Made by a program: the position numbers and the translations under genes. 64,000 nt of DNA from Diprion similis (taxonomy: Eukaryota; Arthropoda; Insecta; Hymenoptera; Diprionidae), in assembly GCF_021155765.1 (NCBI RefSeq), contig NC_060110.1, positions 7,005,501 to 7,069,500 on the forward strand, given 5' to 3'. The notes beneath the pieces are model-generated. The model searched no databases. It saw nothing but the letters and a program-made list of their open reading frames with translations, and had not been told where the DNA came from. Shown piece after piece: positions 48,271 through 61,779 of this stretch (positions within the stretch are counted from its first letter, which is position 1; each line of letters starts with the position of its first letter).

Positions 48271-49761
48271 CTAAACTTTCATTGTATTCGAAGTGGGTGG
48301 AGGTGCAGGTACCGCACCCAGTTCTTGCTGAATCTGTTCAAGAGTTTTTCCTTTTGTCTCTGGGACGATGAATACGAAGAATACGATACTCAGTGCACAA
48401 ATGACGCTGAATATCCAGAATGTAGTGTAATTTCCAAATGCTAACACAAGATCACTATAAAACTTTGTTACTAAAAAGGCCATTATCCAGTTAAATAAAC
48501 AAGCGCTGCTACCTGCAATGCCCTTTATTTGTGGAGCAAACAGCTCCCCTACCATCATCCATGGAATTGGCCCAAGACCTAGACTGAACATGAGTATGAA
48601 AAGGCAAACTGCAATCAGTGGAATCCAATTATATGCGGACACGTCTACTCCTGTGTGCGACAAGTAAAAGTATATTCCAAGGGTAAAAGCACCAATGGTC
48701 ATTACAGTGCTCGATGATATAAGAAGAATTTTTCGCCCGAGTCTGTCCACTACCAGTGTACTGGCAAATACTGCGACAACTTGTATCACTCCAACAATAA
48801 TCGTTGATGTTTCAGAAGACATGCTTCCTCCTTCGCCGAAGATGCTACCAGTGTAAAATATGATGGCGTTAACTCCGCTCAATTGCTGGAACATCATCAG
48901 TCCAAAGGCAATGATCAATCCTTTTCTGGCAACTTGTGTCCTTATGGCTTCTAGGAACGAGGCTTTGTTTCTTGCCTCTTCTGCAATGGCATCTTTTTTA
49001 GCCTGCAACTCTTGTTCAATGTCGTAAGCAGGACCGCGCAGCCTCAGGAGACTTGCTCTGGCCAGATCATCCCTGTTTTTCATCAAATAATAGGCCGGGG
49101 ATTCAGGCATGAAGAAAAACACAGCGAAGAATATCAGTGGAATGATCGCTGATACTATTGACAGTGTTTTGATTGGTGCAAATGCACCCAGGGTGTATGA
49201 AAAGAGGATACCAATGGTCAACATCAGCTGAAAATACGATCCTAGAGTACCACGCACCGAAGGTTCCGATATTTCCCCAGTGTACACCGGAGCTGCAACG
49301 CAAAATGCTCCGCCACTTACTCCTAGTATGAATCTTCCTGCGTAAAACATTGCCACTGAGTTTGCCCAAATAATTAATCCCCAGCCAACCAAGAAAGGTG
49401 CCACTAGCACAAGCATGCTTGGTTTTCTTCCTATAAGGTCCATCAGAATTCCAAAGGGAACACAAACAGCTGCCGCTCCCAAATTTGTTATCGATCCAAT
49501 CCAAGAGAACTCTGACGACGATATCGTTATGTTGTATTCCGTTGCCAAATATACACCCCCGTCACCTCCTGAAGTCGACCAACCTAAAACCGCGCCGAAA
49601 GCCAGACTTCCAAGGGTTGCAGCGATTGCTGCAATATATTGTGGCAGCTTTTTTCCATTGGAGCTGATTTCTTCGTTAGAGACGAGCGTCTGCTGGGAAA
49701 TGCCGATTTTGTCTCCCATTGCGCTGCGGTGTCCTTGCAGTAACGGTGTTCTGTCTGATAC
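48271..49761 (-). CDS. Tret1-like: Facilitated trehalose transporter Tret1-like, copy B (first exon not found)
   Basis: A single exon of 496 residues after the TTGCAG acceptor, starting VSDRTPLLQG; the internal ATG at 49719 (MGDKIGI) is the alternative start. It is about two-thirds identical to copy A by eye and collinear with it throughout, with the same twelve hydrophobic segments and the same signatures: MDLIGRKPSM, GRFILGVSGG, PESPAYYL, FQQLSGVNAIIFYTGSIF, DRLGRKILL, GELFAPQIKG and PETKGKTLEQIQ. The shared phase-0 intron position just before V(T/S)(E/D) shows the two genes come from duplication of the spliced gene, not from retroposition. The role is sugar (trehalose or glucose) facilitated transport at the plasma membrane. 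The C terminus is extended by PPPTSNTMKV. Confidence 0.9.
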   Translation of the reverse strand, partial: VSDRTPLLQGHRSAMGDKIGISQQTLVSNEEISSNGKKLPQYIAAIAATLGSLAFGAVLGWSTSGGDGGVYLATEYNITISSSEFSWIGSITNLGAAAVCVPFGILMDLIGRKPSMLVLVAPFLVGWGLIIWANSVAMFYAGRFILGVSGGAFCVAAPVYTGEISEPSVRGTLGSYFQLMLTIGILFSYTLGAFAPIKTLSIVSAIIPLIFFAVFFFMPESPAYYLMKNRDDLARASLLRLRGPAYDIEQELQAKKDAIAEEARNKASFLEAIRTQVARKGLIIAFGLMMFQQLSGVNAIIFYTGSIFGEGGSMSSETSTIIVGVIQVVAVFASTLVVDRLGRKILLISSSTVMTIGAFTLGIYFYLSHTGVDVSAYNWIPLIAVCLFILMFSLGLGPIPWMMVGELFAPQIKGIAGSSACLFNWIMAFLVTKFYSDLVLAFGNYTTFWIFSVICALSIVFFVFIVPETKGKTLEQIQQELGAVPAPPPTSNTMKV

Positions 49762-52700
49762 CTGCAAGGTGACAAAGTTAATTACCTAATTTCCAAGTTC
49801 TAGCTCGCAAAATATAAAAAATGATGATGGAAAACAAATTTTAATAAAGTAAAAAGTAATGTATATTCAGTTTGATTTTTTAATATGTATGAATTTAACT
49901 ATTTGGTTTCGTTAGGTAGCGTGGTTTGATGGAATTAGATGGAGTGGGCGTGCATCAATCGATGGACTCATGCGTGTTTTTCCAGAGATGTGGGTTACAA
50001 AATACATGTATCACCTTGAAAAACCGTATTACCAGAAAACCAGTGTATCACAGGTGAGCTTTTACAATGTCTTTTATATAGTAAAATGTTTGTTACACTT
50101 TATTAACATGCAATCTCTGCATTTGAGATCAATGTTAGTCTAGCCAAAAATTCACAGAAAAAGTACTGCCATACGTTCTCACGAACAGTTGTAGCTCAAC
50201 TACGTTTTAATAATTCTTTACCTTCTTCTACCATATGGCCAACTCCGTTTAAGAATGTGCCAAAACAAGTTTTGGAAACTAGTAAAGCGAGAATTCGTAG
50301 ACCTTTGCCAAGATTGTAAATTGACAAGACAAACAAAATATATTACGCAACCAGGAAGATATGTGATTTCAGGAAAAAAGTTAGTAGTAGCAATTTCGAA
50401 TTTATCACATTTTTTTTCTGGGCTCTGTTTTTTTTCTGAAATTGAGATACTAGAGAGTTTTGCATGGAAGGATATTATAGCAGCTTTACCTTACCACTAC
50501 TACTAAAAAGAAATTGTTGTAGGTCCCAGCTGTACATCAGATGCTTTATCATTCTTGTAATTGAAAAGCAACAATGGTCAAACATCAACTGTATGTTGAT
50601 TTTTTTTCTACTGAAGTTCAGCATCTATACGATGCTTGTTGTAATACTTCCATAAAATACAATGCATATTTCAATATCCGAGAATTGTGCCATAAATAAT
50701 AGAAGCTTTAATATTTAGAAATGATTCGTTATAATTATAACTCGAAATTTTTTAGAGATCCAGTTTCAATTGAATTGCGATAAAAATCGGGGGGATTTAT
50801 GTTGTACTTAACAATTGCATACTTGAGATGTTTTCGGTATTATTCGATATTATAATCACTGTACACGCGTATCTAAATTTAATGTTTTTCAAACTCCAAC
50901 AATAATGCCAATATGCATATAGTATTCTATGGGAAAAAATGCTGTATTGAACAAGGTTGAAATTAGTAACGTTATTGTAATGAAACATTGGGGAAAAAAA
51001 TCACTATTCTCTTATTTTTACACCAACTTTGAAAGAACTGAGATTTCGAAATATAAGTATGATTTGTTTTTTTTACAGTTTTCTGAACTTCAAACAATTC
51101 TAAAATCGCAAAATAACGATTTTTGTCTGCATGAATCGTTACGATAATGATAACGATACTAACTTCAACATGATTATCTTGATTCAAATTTTATAAAAAC
51201 CTTCAAAATTATAGTTTTCTAAATTTTTATTTCAGACAAATGTAGGAAACAGGTCTTTCATTTCCATTATTGGTCTACTAAAAATAAATTCATTTAAAAT
51301 CATTCAGTAGAATTCGATACACAGAGAAAGTACAGAAGTATATAAATAATTATTAGCCATTGATCCATGCATCGATATCATGCATATCACACTGATTATA
51401 TGAGAATTGGTTTATAATTAAGTTTGATGCATTGTTATTCAGCTTTTCTATGTACGTGAAGTTATTCTGATTAGTAAAATGTGATGAAGCTAAAGCCAGC
51501 AGCCAGAGTTAACAGCCAAACGTCTTAAACTTTTTGGAAACAGAAAAATGCAGTCTAGCTTTATCCTTGTAATTCTATAAAACTATTGAGGTTTCAAGGT
51601 ATTTGACAAAATTTTCATTTTCCGACTTGACTACCGTATTCGAATGAACATTAGAACTTTTAGCTGCTAATTCTGACTGCTAGCTTCAGCCTTGTTGAAA
51701 CGTGGGGGTAGCACTTTTCAAGTGTTGCATTGGTTAATTCTCGCATTGAGTAAAACTCGCATCGGCCACTGTTATAAATGGGCTATCTGCGCTGCGTGCT
51801 GACGTGTAAGGTTCCAATGTTTGATAGTGTTTATATGTACCAAGGCCCGAAGCAATCGTATAAATTAATCGTTGAAGTGTGTCAATATTTTTTGTAAACA
51901 AAATTCTTGTCCTTTAATTTGTACATACCGCCCATACTTCTGCCTGGCTTGGTCCTGCCAAATCTTCCTGATCATAACGATGCATATTTGAAATGTACAA
52001 CGATTCAAATTAAAATAATAATGTCCAATTACGTTGTCTGTTATAAAAATGTTGTGTTATGGTCAGCGACGTGCGAGTTCGCTTTTATTGGTCAGATTTA
52101 ATTCTGTATTGCCGTTTTGCACTTTGTATAGTCGACTGTCATGAAGGAACAGCTCTCTTCGTATACACAGCTGGCTCGATTCTTCCCTCGGCTCTAGTCT
52201 CTCACTCCGTTCGTCCCGTCCTCGGTTCGTCTGATCGTAATACTTGACGAAATTCAAATTTCAAACGTATTCCCGCGAATTTTTCAGACCCCATTGATCT
52301 TCTCTCTACCACTTTATAATCACTATAAATATGACGATCTAATGCACAACCCGAATAGTTTGGTCTGTTCGAAGCACAAAGATTGTCGACTCACGTGTTA
52401 ACGTCCATTGACCATGGTCAACTATTTGCAGCTGCGTACCGACGGCAACGTTGCCGCAAATGCATCAGAGACAGATAACGGACGGAGGATCCGTGGTCTC
52501 AACCCTCGAGACCGCACTTACATTCACGTGTGATAAACTGCATATTTTCAGGCGCTAGCGTCATCGTTGTTGTCTTATGCCCACCAAATCGTCTTATTTG
52601 ACTAACTAGCCCAGAACGAGTGCGTTTGACGATAATTTCCTGAATTTGCAGTAGCATTAAATAAAATGCAAAACATGTTCGAAAAATCGCTTTTCCGTGT

Positions 52701-53900
52701 AGGGCATTATTCGTTGTTTATGAAACTATCGATTTGAAAAATTCGCAATATCAGATAAATCACCTCGGGCTCTTATTTAATTAAATAGTAAGTCACAAAT
52801 CACAGAGTGAAATCAGTTGGACATCCAACTTGATGATGATAAGGTCACCCATTTTAGCCATATTTAGAGAACGTTCTCCGTCCTGTGTGTAAAATTACGT
52901 CAAACTGTAATTTCACTTTACAAAATAATGATATTGTGTAATACAAGGTATTGAAAATAATGTTGCTATAATAACGTGAAACTATTTATACTTTTTAATA
53001 TATCTGTAGATGGTGATTGTCAGTCTCCTACACAATATTATAGTTAATAATGATCATTGATGTTACTGTCCACGGGTATGCATAAAATCTAATAATTCTT
53101 CAAAAAACCTCGATCAGAGATCAGTCTGTACATATGAGACCAACATGAAACTCCTCTTACTATTTTCACTGCCGGTAAATAATTAAACTTTAATGAATTA
53201 TCTGAGTCACAGAGGATAATCCGCTTTGATGGAATATGGATTCACCAATATGGAATAATTAGAACGTGTTATGACTAAGGATTGCATATTGTTGATGAGG
53301 AATATTCTTTGTTGACCTGCTCTACCGCTCCAGCTCCAGTATCTTGTTGAAAATAATTTAATACAAATAAGTATTTCACAAATAAATTTCATATGTATCA
53401 ACATCAGTCGGGAACATTGTATCAAAATACTTGGAGAATATTCTGCAAATTAATTATATCACATTATTTTTGAAACATTTTTAGCTGTAACGCGAAAAAA
53501 TTATTTTTCATTACAGAAAATATTTTTGGCGAAGAAATTTAGACGCTACGAAGTTCTCACAGTTTAAGAAAATATTTTTAGCAGTCCGCACCTGTCCTTC
53601 TCGAATCCGATTGTTTTATTTGATTAAATTTTTTTTCTTTTACCAGAAGTAAAATTACTATAGTTATATCTACATTTATGTATATTTTCTTTCATCCTGT
53701 ATAATCCTCTAATTTATGCCAGGTCAGTGCAGAGGTTGCTTTTTCTATGAAGGGAGAAGTGGATAATTGAGGTCATTTAACGAGAGTAGATTCAATTCTT
53801 GGTTGAAGACATGATTGTCCTTCATGGTTCACTGCTTTATACCATATCGCCATTGACGGCAGTCGCGCTTTATTATAGGTAGGTAGATGTATACATAACG
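49762..53900. other. Upstream flank of Tret1-like copy B, no coding sequence recognised
   Basis: It is mostly A+T-rich. A G+C-richer patch at about 52120-52260, read on the minus strand, has a purine-rich leader-like sequence after ATCAGACGAA, so it may be a transcription start or 5' UTR for copy B. A second patch lies at about 52400-52570. Neither contains an ATG followed by a donor in phase 0 that I can defend. The rest shows nothing. Confidence 0.35.
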
Positions 53901-56900
53901 TCGATAAATTTGCTCATTGTCTGATATGAGTATTATCACACTTGATGTAGTGTCGCGAGTACCCTATATCTCAGTGGATATTGTTTTGCTACTCTGGTCA
54001 AATGGAAAAAAAAACTTTGAACAAAGAAATGTATCGGTATGAAATATGTGAGATAACTCGACGCTATACATACAATGAGCATCTACACATATGCGGATAG
54101 AGGTAGGTATACATATATGCCTGACTATAATCGCATAGGTGATTGACATAAAGATACACAACGATAATATTGCAATAATATTGGCTTTGTGTGAAATACA
54201 ATCAAACAACTGCGATTAAAGATATAAATTGACCAAAGTAAACGCGAAATTCCCTGTGGCTGTAGGGGGCGCGTAAAGTAACAAAGAAAAAAAAGAACAG
54301 TTAGCTGTACGAACCAATTGAAATAAATTTACGATGTGTGCAGCCTTAGTATCCGACGGAAATTGAACGACGCCTATAACAACATCGTGACTAATTGTAA
54401 GGAAAAATACAATCATTGTCATAAACACGCCAACTACTTCCGTTTTGAGTACAATTACCTACCCTCGCAATTGCTCCAAATTACGTAACTTACCGATATA
54501 ACTCCGTACTACCTATAGAGTTCATGTATGAATCTATTTTGCCGGTTAGTACGAGTGCATTGTATACGCACAAACAAATACATACATAGATACATCAATT
54601 TCGCACAGACACAAATCATATGGATGTATGTGTACCCATTCAATATTTTTTGCGTTGTGCCAATGTGTCCCTACTGCGTGTTCGCCGTTTTAGCAGCCGG
54701 GATTTACACGACGATGTGTAAGGGGAAAAGTCAATTGCTTTCAGTTATATGTTTCTACCTATATGCAACTCTTGATGGCCGATTTTATGAAAGGAAAAAA
54801 ATTGATTTCCTGTACTGCACTATTGTGTAAACTACGTATATCAACGAATAACGATCGGCAGCACCGTAACAATATCATTATAATCTAATAGACGAGTAAA
54901 ATCTGAAATTAATTATACACCAAATATAGACGGAAATCAAATATTTCGTCGTATGAAAAAGTGTTGGTCAAGTAAAAGAAACCAATTAAAGAAAATCAAA
55001 CCGATGTGGACTAATTTTTGATTGGAGTAACCGGATTTCTCAATATAGTCCACGTTACCTGACAACCATAATTTCAATCGATTGAAAATCCTAATATTCC
55101 AACATTCATAATTCATGAAACATGATAGTTGCAGGGTAAAACGCGTTCTCGTTTTTCTTATACTATATAGGTTTACTTTTTTTTATTTCGTTCACTCTCA
55201 TCCTTGTTATTATTATTATTATTATTTTTTTTTATATATTGACGGACACAGCGCGTACTTGAAATAAAAAAAAAGTAAATAAAGAATATGCCTTCAACTT
55301 TTTCACATTTCGACCTTTGATCTCGCCGCGGTTACGCAGTGCCTATAGGGCATGAAGGTTACGCGTTTACAGGTTAACGACTTGTGCACCTGTTGATCGG
55401 ACGAGAAGGGGGGAGGGGGAGGCAATGATTTGTTTACATGTAAATGTATAAATGGGGGACCCAAAAAAAACAATAACAAAAAAACTGAAGATAAAAATCA
55501 AATCTCGAGGCCGACATCGCGGTGACTACCGTTTCGTTTTTGGCCTCGTGTCTGTAATGTACTGAAACACCATATCGTGGTATTATAATATTTGCATGTA
55601 TAACTAATGCATAATATACACGCATGTACGCCAATCCGGCAATATGTAAATTACCTATACAATGGTATTTGAAAACCAAAAGTTTTTTTAGAGTACAAAA
55701 TAAAACAAAATTGATGATAAAAATGGTAATGGAGTAGCGATGTTGGATGGAGCTCGTGAAATGTACGTAATGACTAATGGTAAAAATGAAACTGTGCCTT
55801 ATAAAGGCATGTATGTAGGTACCACTTGCTCGTTTTACTTCGTAGAAATGGAGAAAAAAAAAGAAGATAGAAAAAAGAATAAGTTTGACGCGCTATTGCG
55901 ATTGAGAATTCAACTCCAGGCTATATATCCAATGTATAAATTTAAGGCATAAAAAAAAAAATAAAAAAAAAAATAAAGGTGAAAACTCGCGAGAAACAAA
56001 AAACATAAAAAAATATGTCCGAACTTGTAATTTGAAGAGCCTAGCCTACGGCTGTTGTACACTGTTATATGATAATAATTATTTATGTGCGCTAGTCCCT
56101 CGAAATTTCAATTTTTCTGTTCTTTTTAGTCACGTAATAAGAGTCATGTGCAGTGAAGTGCATATTGCAATCACGTAGAATTGTTTATACTTTTAACCGC
56201 ATTTGTTTACTCACAGTTTATTATCACGCAGGGTTGGGGTACTTGTCCGAATTACGGGTTTAGTCGATGTTACGGGTGGTAGGCAAGGGTTGAAACTTCA
56301 ACGTTTGTCGGGGGGTGCCTGCAGGTTGCACCTTGTACTGTGCTTAATTATGAACGTAGCAATTTCGTTTTACTTTTTTCCAAACAATTATTACGAAAAC
56401 GTCGAGTAATTGAAAAGGAAAGAAAATTTTGAAAAATAATAAATCAACAAGAATGAAAAAAAAAAAATAGAGTATTTAAAATGAACTAGTGCCAATACCA
56501 AGATTGACACGTGTGAACTGTGCCGCATTTGCAAGTCCTCGGTTGGTTTTAAATCGGCCAATCCTCCCCACCTCTAAGCATTCCGCCAGAGGGTAACCCT
56601 CGGACAAGCCGTTCCCCCATCTACTTAAGATATCTCTTATCTATTGAAGCATTTTCTCAAACCGACTAAGCTTAATGTTATAACAATAACCGCGACTCTG
56701 TCTGGTACGTGCGAGAAATGTGTACTATGCAGATCTTTGTTTTACTAACGAGTTGTCATCTACTCGGGGAAGCAGAAATGAAAGAAAAAAGTGAAAAACA
56801 AGGTTTTGTTACGCTTACCGTACTGACGCATTTTTAATTGGTTTCATTTTTGTGATATTTGTCGCGAGACATATTTCTATGCATATTGAATTGGAGTTAC

Positions 56901-57747
56901 TCTAATTTTGACACCAATCGTGTCGGAACTTCAGCTCATTTTTCGATAGGTTTCAGTCAGTTTGACAGTGATGATTTTTTTCCTGCATAAAAATAATTGC
57001 TAATATTTAAATACACGTTAGTACAATATTGAAAAATAATTATATACTTTGGTTTTTTCTTCAATTATTATTATTCCGATTATCTTTGTTTCTAATTTAG
57101 ACCACGTGCTATTCTGATACATACTTCTTTCCGATATGATTATACTGTTGATATCCTTATTCTTCGCATACGAGGCACGGACACACTGACACAATTCAAA
57201 TTTTACACTTTACAAGATGCGAAAAGATCACAAAATCAATTCGCAGTCCAACTTTGAATTCAACGACTTTATTCTCTGAAACTTCGCATAATTTGGCTTG
57301 ATTTAAAGTCGTTTGTATCGCTTCAAAATGCCGAAATTCTTTTTATCACTAATGATTGATTCCTTTCAGAATGACGGTGCATTCTTTTATTTATCACTCA
57401 TCTAAAGTTTGTTGCAATAATAATTTGCACGAAAAGTCTTCTCTTTTCACAAACTCTGGAGGTAACGGAACGCGACGGAACAACTGACGTTCCACTAGTG
57501 GATAGCGAGCTGTTATAGTAAGACGTGATATTGGCGATGGCCTCGGGGCATAGGTAATATGAAATGGGGGGTTCGTAACATGTACGTAATATATGCCTCC
57601 ATATACCACATACATTAATGTGCATATGGTGAAATGGATGAGGCATTTATGGTGTCGATACACCGCAGGCTTGTTATACCTGCACAGTTCCCTTTACATT
57701 CACAGACAAGTTTCATTTTGCTAGTGAAATTTTGTACAGATACATCT
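53901..57747. other. Non-coding A+T-rich DNA
   Basis: No protein family is recognised. Small features are an (ATT)n run at about 55207-55226, A runs near 55950-55970 and 56456-56467, and G+C-richer patches at about 55325-55425 and 56510-56640. The open frames at 54528-54830 and 55740-55952 have no motif and are probably chance. It could be an intron or a regulatory desert. Confidence 0.4.
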
Positions 57748-57970
57748 GTTGACAAGAACTTTCTATTTCATTCGAATTAAGGAAGTTCAGCATTTCATCA
57801 TAATCGTAACAGCTGCATGTAGCTAAATAATAAAATGTACAAAATTCGCGAATACAAATTCTTTTGACAAGAATTTTTTCCATTATCCGATTTAAGGAAG
57901 ATCAACGTATCATCATATTCGTAATAGCTACGTGCAGTTGCAATATCGAAATTGCTAAACGAATTTTGCA
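57748..57970. repeat. Diverged tandem duplication, period about 115 bp
   Basis: The block beginning TTGACAAGAACTTTC at 57749 recurs as TTGACAAGAATTTTTTCC at 57864. Both continue with CGAATTAAGGAAGTTCA or CGATTTAAGGAAGATCA, then CATCATAATCGTAACAGCT or CATCATATTCGTAATAGCT, then a GCATGTAG or ACGTGCAG block. The two units are about 75-80 percent alike over 80 bases. Confidence 0.75.
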
Positions 57971-60900
57971 ATCAAATTTTAGTTCGTTGTCAAAGAGAAC
58001 TTATCGAAATGACTTCCATCGTTTTGTTCACAGCAAAATAAGAAACAAAGTCCAGCATTCTCAAATGACAATGAACTGTTCAAAATGTTTGTAAAAGTAT
58101 GAGATAGGTATAAAAAAATATTGTATAGACACAAGAAATTCGTCTCCCCAGCATCAAAGAAGACCGGCTTTTCAACTACCCCTTACTAGGAATCTTTTCT
58201 GTTGCTTTCATGGAACATTTGAGGTAGTCTTTATAAGTTTTTTGAAGAGAACTCATCCCGCAGTAATAATAGCTACTAATTACGATAATTTGTGAGGTAT
58301 GAGTTAAAATGATGAAAATCATTTTTATATATATTCTTACAATTCACCTGTACGTCTGAGAAATCATTGAACAAAATTTAAACAGTTGCTACCCATAGAA
58401 ATGACGATCTATTTTTTTCTGAAAGGCTATTAGAGTGTAAGGGCTAATATTTTACAGATCCTTATATCTCTTGTCGCGTAGAATAAGATATGAGAATAGC
58501 GGACAAATAGCTCTTTTCGTGCCGGAAGACTGCGCGAGAATTGGTCGAACTGCCTATACATTATTCAATAATATTTCACGCTTTATTCACGGAATTGACG
58601 GCTGACGTTTTCAATTTCTGGTTTACCGATTGTAGCGATTGAAAATTATGCTGCATCTTCTAAATTATGCTGCTAATGTAATTCAGGTGCGACATGTTGA
58701 TTCGATAGTAATTCAACAGTGCAGTTTGTGTATGTTTGATAATCAAATCTCAATTTGACAGCTTATAATTGGATGATAACTGAAATCCGCGCGATAATGT
58801 GTTAACAATATGCAAAAAAGCTAAAAATCGTCACCCATCGGATCTTGGCATAGCTGTAAACCATCGTCTCGACAATACAAATATATTTTGTGAATATGAC
58901 CTCGATCGGTCAAGTCGTTCAGAAGCTAAACGATCACTAACAAACACACCAAAAAATTACATAATATATTAAGATATTACTCGTTTATCAAGACTCGTTG
59001 AGATCTTATCTAGTTCGTCGCGTGCCATTCCCTGCATCGATAAAATTTTAATCATAATTCTATCACCTCTGCGTGCGTAGGATCTAATCGTTTGGCTTGA
59101 GTTATTTTTTCTATTTTTTGTCGATTTATTATCTTATTACACAATTTTTAACACTTTTTGCTCTTTTTATAAGATCAGGAAGTAACTGATAAACGGTCGA
59201 ATGCATACCTTGATTGTTGTGTTTGTGTTCATACCATTGTGCTTGTTAAATGTGTTGGTATGCGTGCAAACGTACACATAAGATTATTATTATTCAAGTA
59301 AGATTACACACGTAGCGAGTTGACATTATTTTAGCAATATCTATAATGGAATACTTATCGGCCGTTTCCAGCGTCAGGTGTAAGCCATAACTGGGCACAG
59401 TCATATCAGGTCTTTGGTTACGCAATCCTCTAGCTTTGGTTTGACGTGGGTAGTTAAATATTAAAATAAATTATTCATCCTGTAATCATTCGAGTTGTGT
59501 CACTCGTGGAAAATCGAGTTCTCTTGTACGTACCTACAAATGTAAATGCTTGTATCTAATATGTAACGTTGCTGACGAGTGAGAGAGATTCGTCAGTTTT
59601 TTGCCCTTTTGCCGCGTTACTGTAGATTGCATAATTTATACAGCTGCAGTCAGGTAGAATAAAAACAGACGTTGGAATAATTTTTAAATCACGCTTGAAA
59701 TTTTGATCTGTGAAGAAATCAACAATGTTTCTCAATCGATGTTTATAACTATGAAGAAAGCTGAGACAGAACTTTATCGCGGCAAAATATAAAATTTTTA
59801 TAAGCCCAAGTGCTGCACAGTTCCAATTGTCAAAAAACAATGATTCAATCCGATGGTTATTTATCTGCAAAATATTCACTTGCGATCAGTCAAAGGTTGG
59901 CTTGGCCATGATTTTGACTTCGTTGATCGTGACGAGCGAGAAAGAAGCTGTATTGACAAGCTTCGAGTGTATTTTATCACTTTGGTCATAAAAAATGTTA
60001 AATACGACGATAATTGAACTTATCTGTTAGTTGTATCATACACGGTGGGTATACCTACGAACTTCGAAATGTTATCGAAAATTTTGCACACGTCGAATAT
60101 TTCTATTGTGCTTGTTACGCAATGTACAAACAATTTCAAAATGAACAGCAAATTTACACCAGATAAAATAAAAAAGTTGTAGTTTTTATTCTTCGGTAAA
60201 CAGAAACAACGTCACAACTGCAAGGGAACTTTCTCACCTTTGCCACGCGTCCAGATTTTCTTGAAATAAATTAGCCTTTTTGTGTCAGTTCAACGCTCCC
60301 TCGATTATAATTTAATATTTTAATTTGTTATTAATCGCAACACTTGATCAGCGCTATCACTACAGTTACACAAATTGTTATATACATATATCGCGCCTCT
60401 AGTTACGTAAAAATTTAATATTGTTTGCTTCGTGTCGAGAAAAAAAAACTATCTTTTTCTTACGATTTTTGAAACATCCGGCTATAATGAAATATCGTAT
60501 AATGTAAGTAAAATATATTCGCTGATTTGAAATTATAACGCAGCTCTCTGTGTGTTCGAAGGTGCAGAGGTGGTCCCGTCGAGCGCACTGATCTCTTTCC
60601 AAATTCAGTAGCCCAACTTTGAGTTACAGGTACTAATAAATAATACACCTAGTATGTATACATACAATATATATGTATATCGATTGTTTACTTATTTTAT
60701 GTTCTGTATTATGGGCATGCCATGCCTATATAGGGGCACATGCACATACATCCTCGAGATGTATGGATTACAAGAACGATTTACACGCGTATAAAAATGC
60801 GATCGTTCATCGGACCTGGATAAAACCTAATCACCCAAGGCTAGCCAAACCGTGTGATACATAATGGATCATTTTTTTAACCTCTTTTTATATGCGATGA

Positions 60901-61698
60901 TAGATATATTACTTTATCATATCTGGGAGCACGCATTAGTAACTCATGTAGCGGTCAGGTCTTTGAATCTTCCAACACAGAGCTATATCTATATACAGAT
61001 ATAGCACCAACTCTCCTTGGCTGTACATACATATACAGGATAAATTATGATCCTTTCAGATCTTGAATACGCCCGATTGATTGTTATTATTGTCATTGAT
61101 TCACATCATGTGATTATCATCATTCCACGTGATTATATAATTTCCAGTGGTCGCGTTCAATGTACTGCACTTGAATAAGTATTAGTATTTCCATGCTAAA
61201 ACGTTTCAGCAGTTTTGCAGTGTTGAAGGAATAATTACTTACGATACAATACCTCAATAGTTTTTTCTCATTTTTTTTTAATAATATTCATGTTTTGTCG
61301 ATGTCATTTTCATCCATTTTATTTTTAATCGTATTGTACTTATAATTCTCGAACGTAATACACGACGCCACTTTAAATGATGCCCCCAAGCAATGAGGCT
61401 AATATTTCCAAACTGATGTTGCCAACCAGAAACATCGACAAAGATATAAAAAAATAGGCAAAAAATATACCTCTTCGCCTTGGGCATGAATAGTTGTTCG
61501 TACTACACCTTCGTTATTTCGATTCGGTTAATTCACTGCTGGGAATTAGCGTGAGCATACTTATACTCATACCACCTCGAAAAGTGATTACGAATGCATA
61601 ACTTTTTAACACATACTCGTACATTTACATACGCTAATTATATTTTATCTCGCTATCTGTAATACTCGATTGTATACAACTCTAATTATATTCAACTT

Positions 61699-61703
<5 letters not shown>
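57971..61703. other. Non-coding A+T-rich DNA
   Basis: No coding sequence is recognised. A segment at about 58855-58960, with CGATCGGTCAAGTCGTTCAGAAG, has the look of the degenerate transposon relics common in insect genomes, but no ends are seen. A short palindrome GCTATATCT/AGATATAGC lies at 60982-61005. Otherwise there is nothing to report. Confidence 0.4.

Positions 61704-61774
<71 letters not shown>
61704..61774. repeat. (TA)n microsatellite, about 71 bp
   Basis: An uninterrupted TA dinucleotide run preceded by a T tract. It is cruciform-prone and length-variable, and assemblers often misjudge its length. Confidence 0.95.

Positions 61775-61779
<5 letters not shown>

Noticed and set aside
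49103-49789. Overlapping frames on both strands within Tret1-like copy B
   Set aside because: They are shadows of the transporter exon, without independent motifs.
55740-55952. 70-codon frame beginning MLDGAREMYV
   Set aside because: Lysine-rich low-complexity translation of an A-rich tract, without a motif or splice context.
61704-61774. Possible origin or structural element at the TA run
   Set aside because: A plain dinucleotide microsatellite explains it fully.
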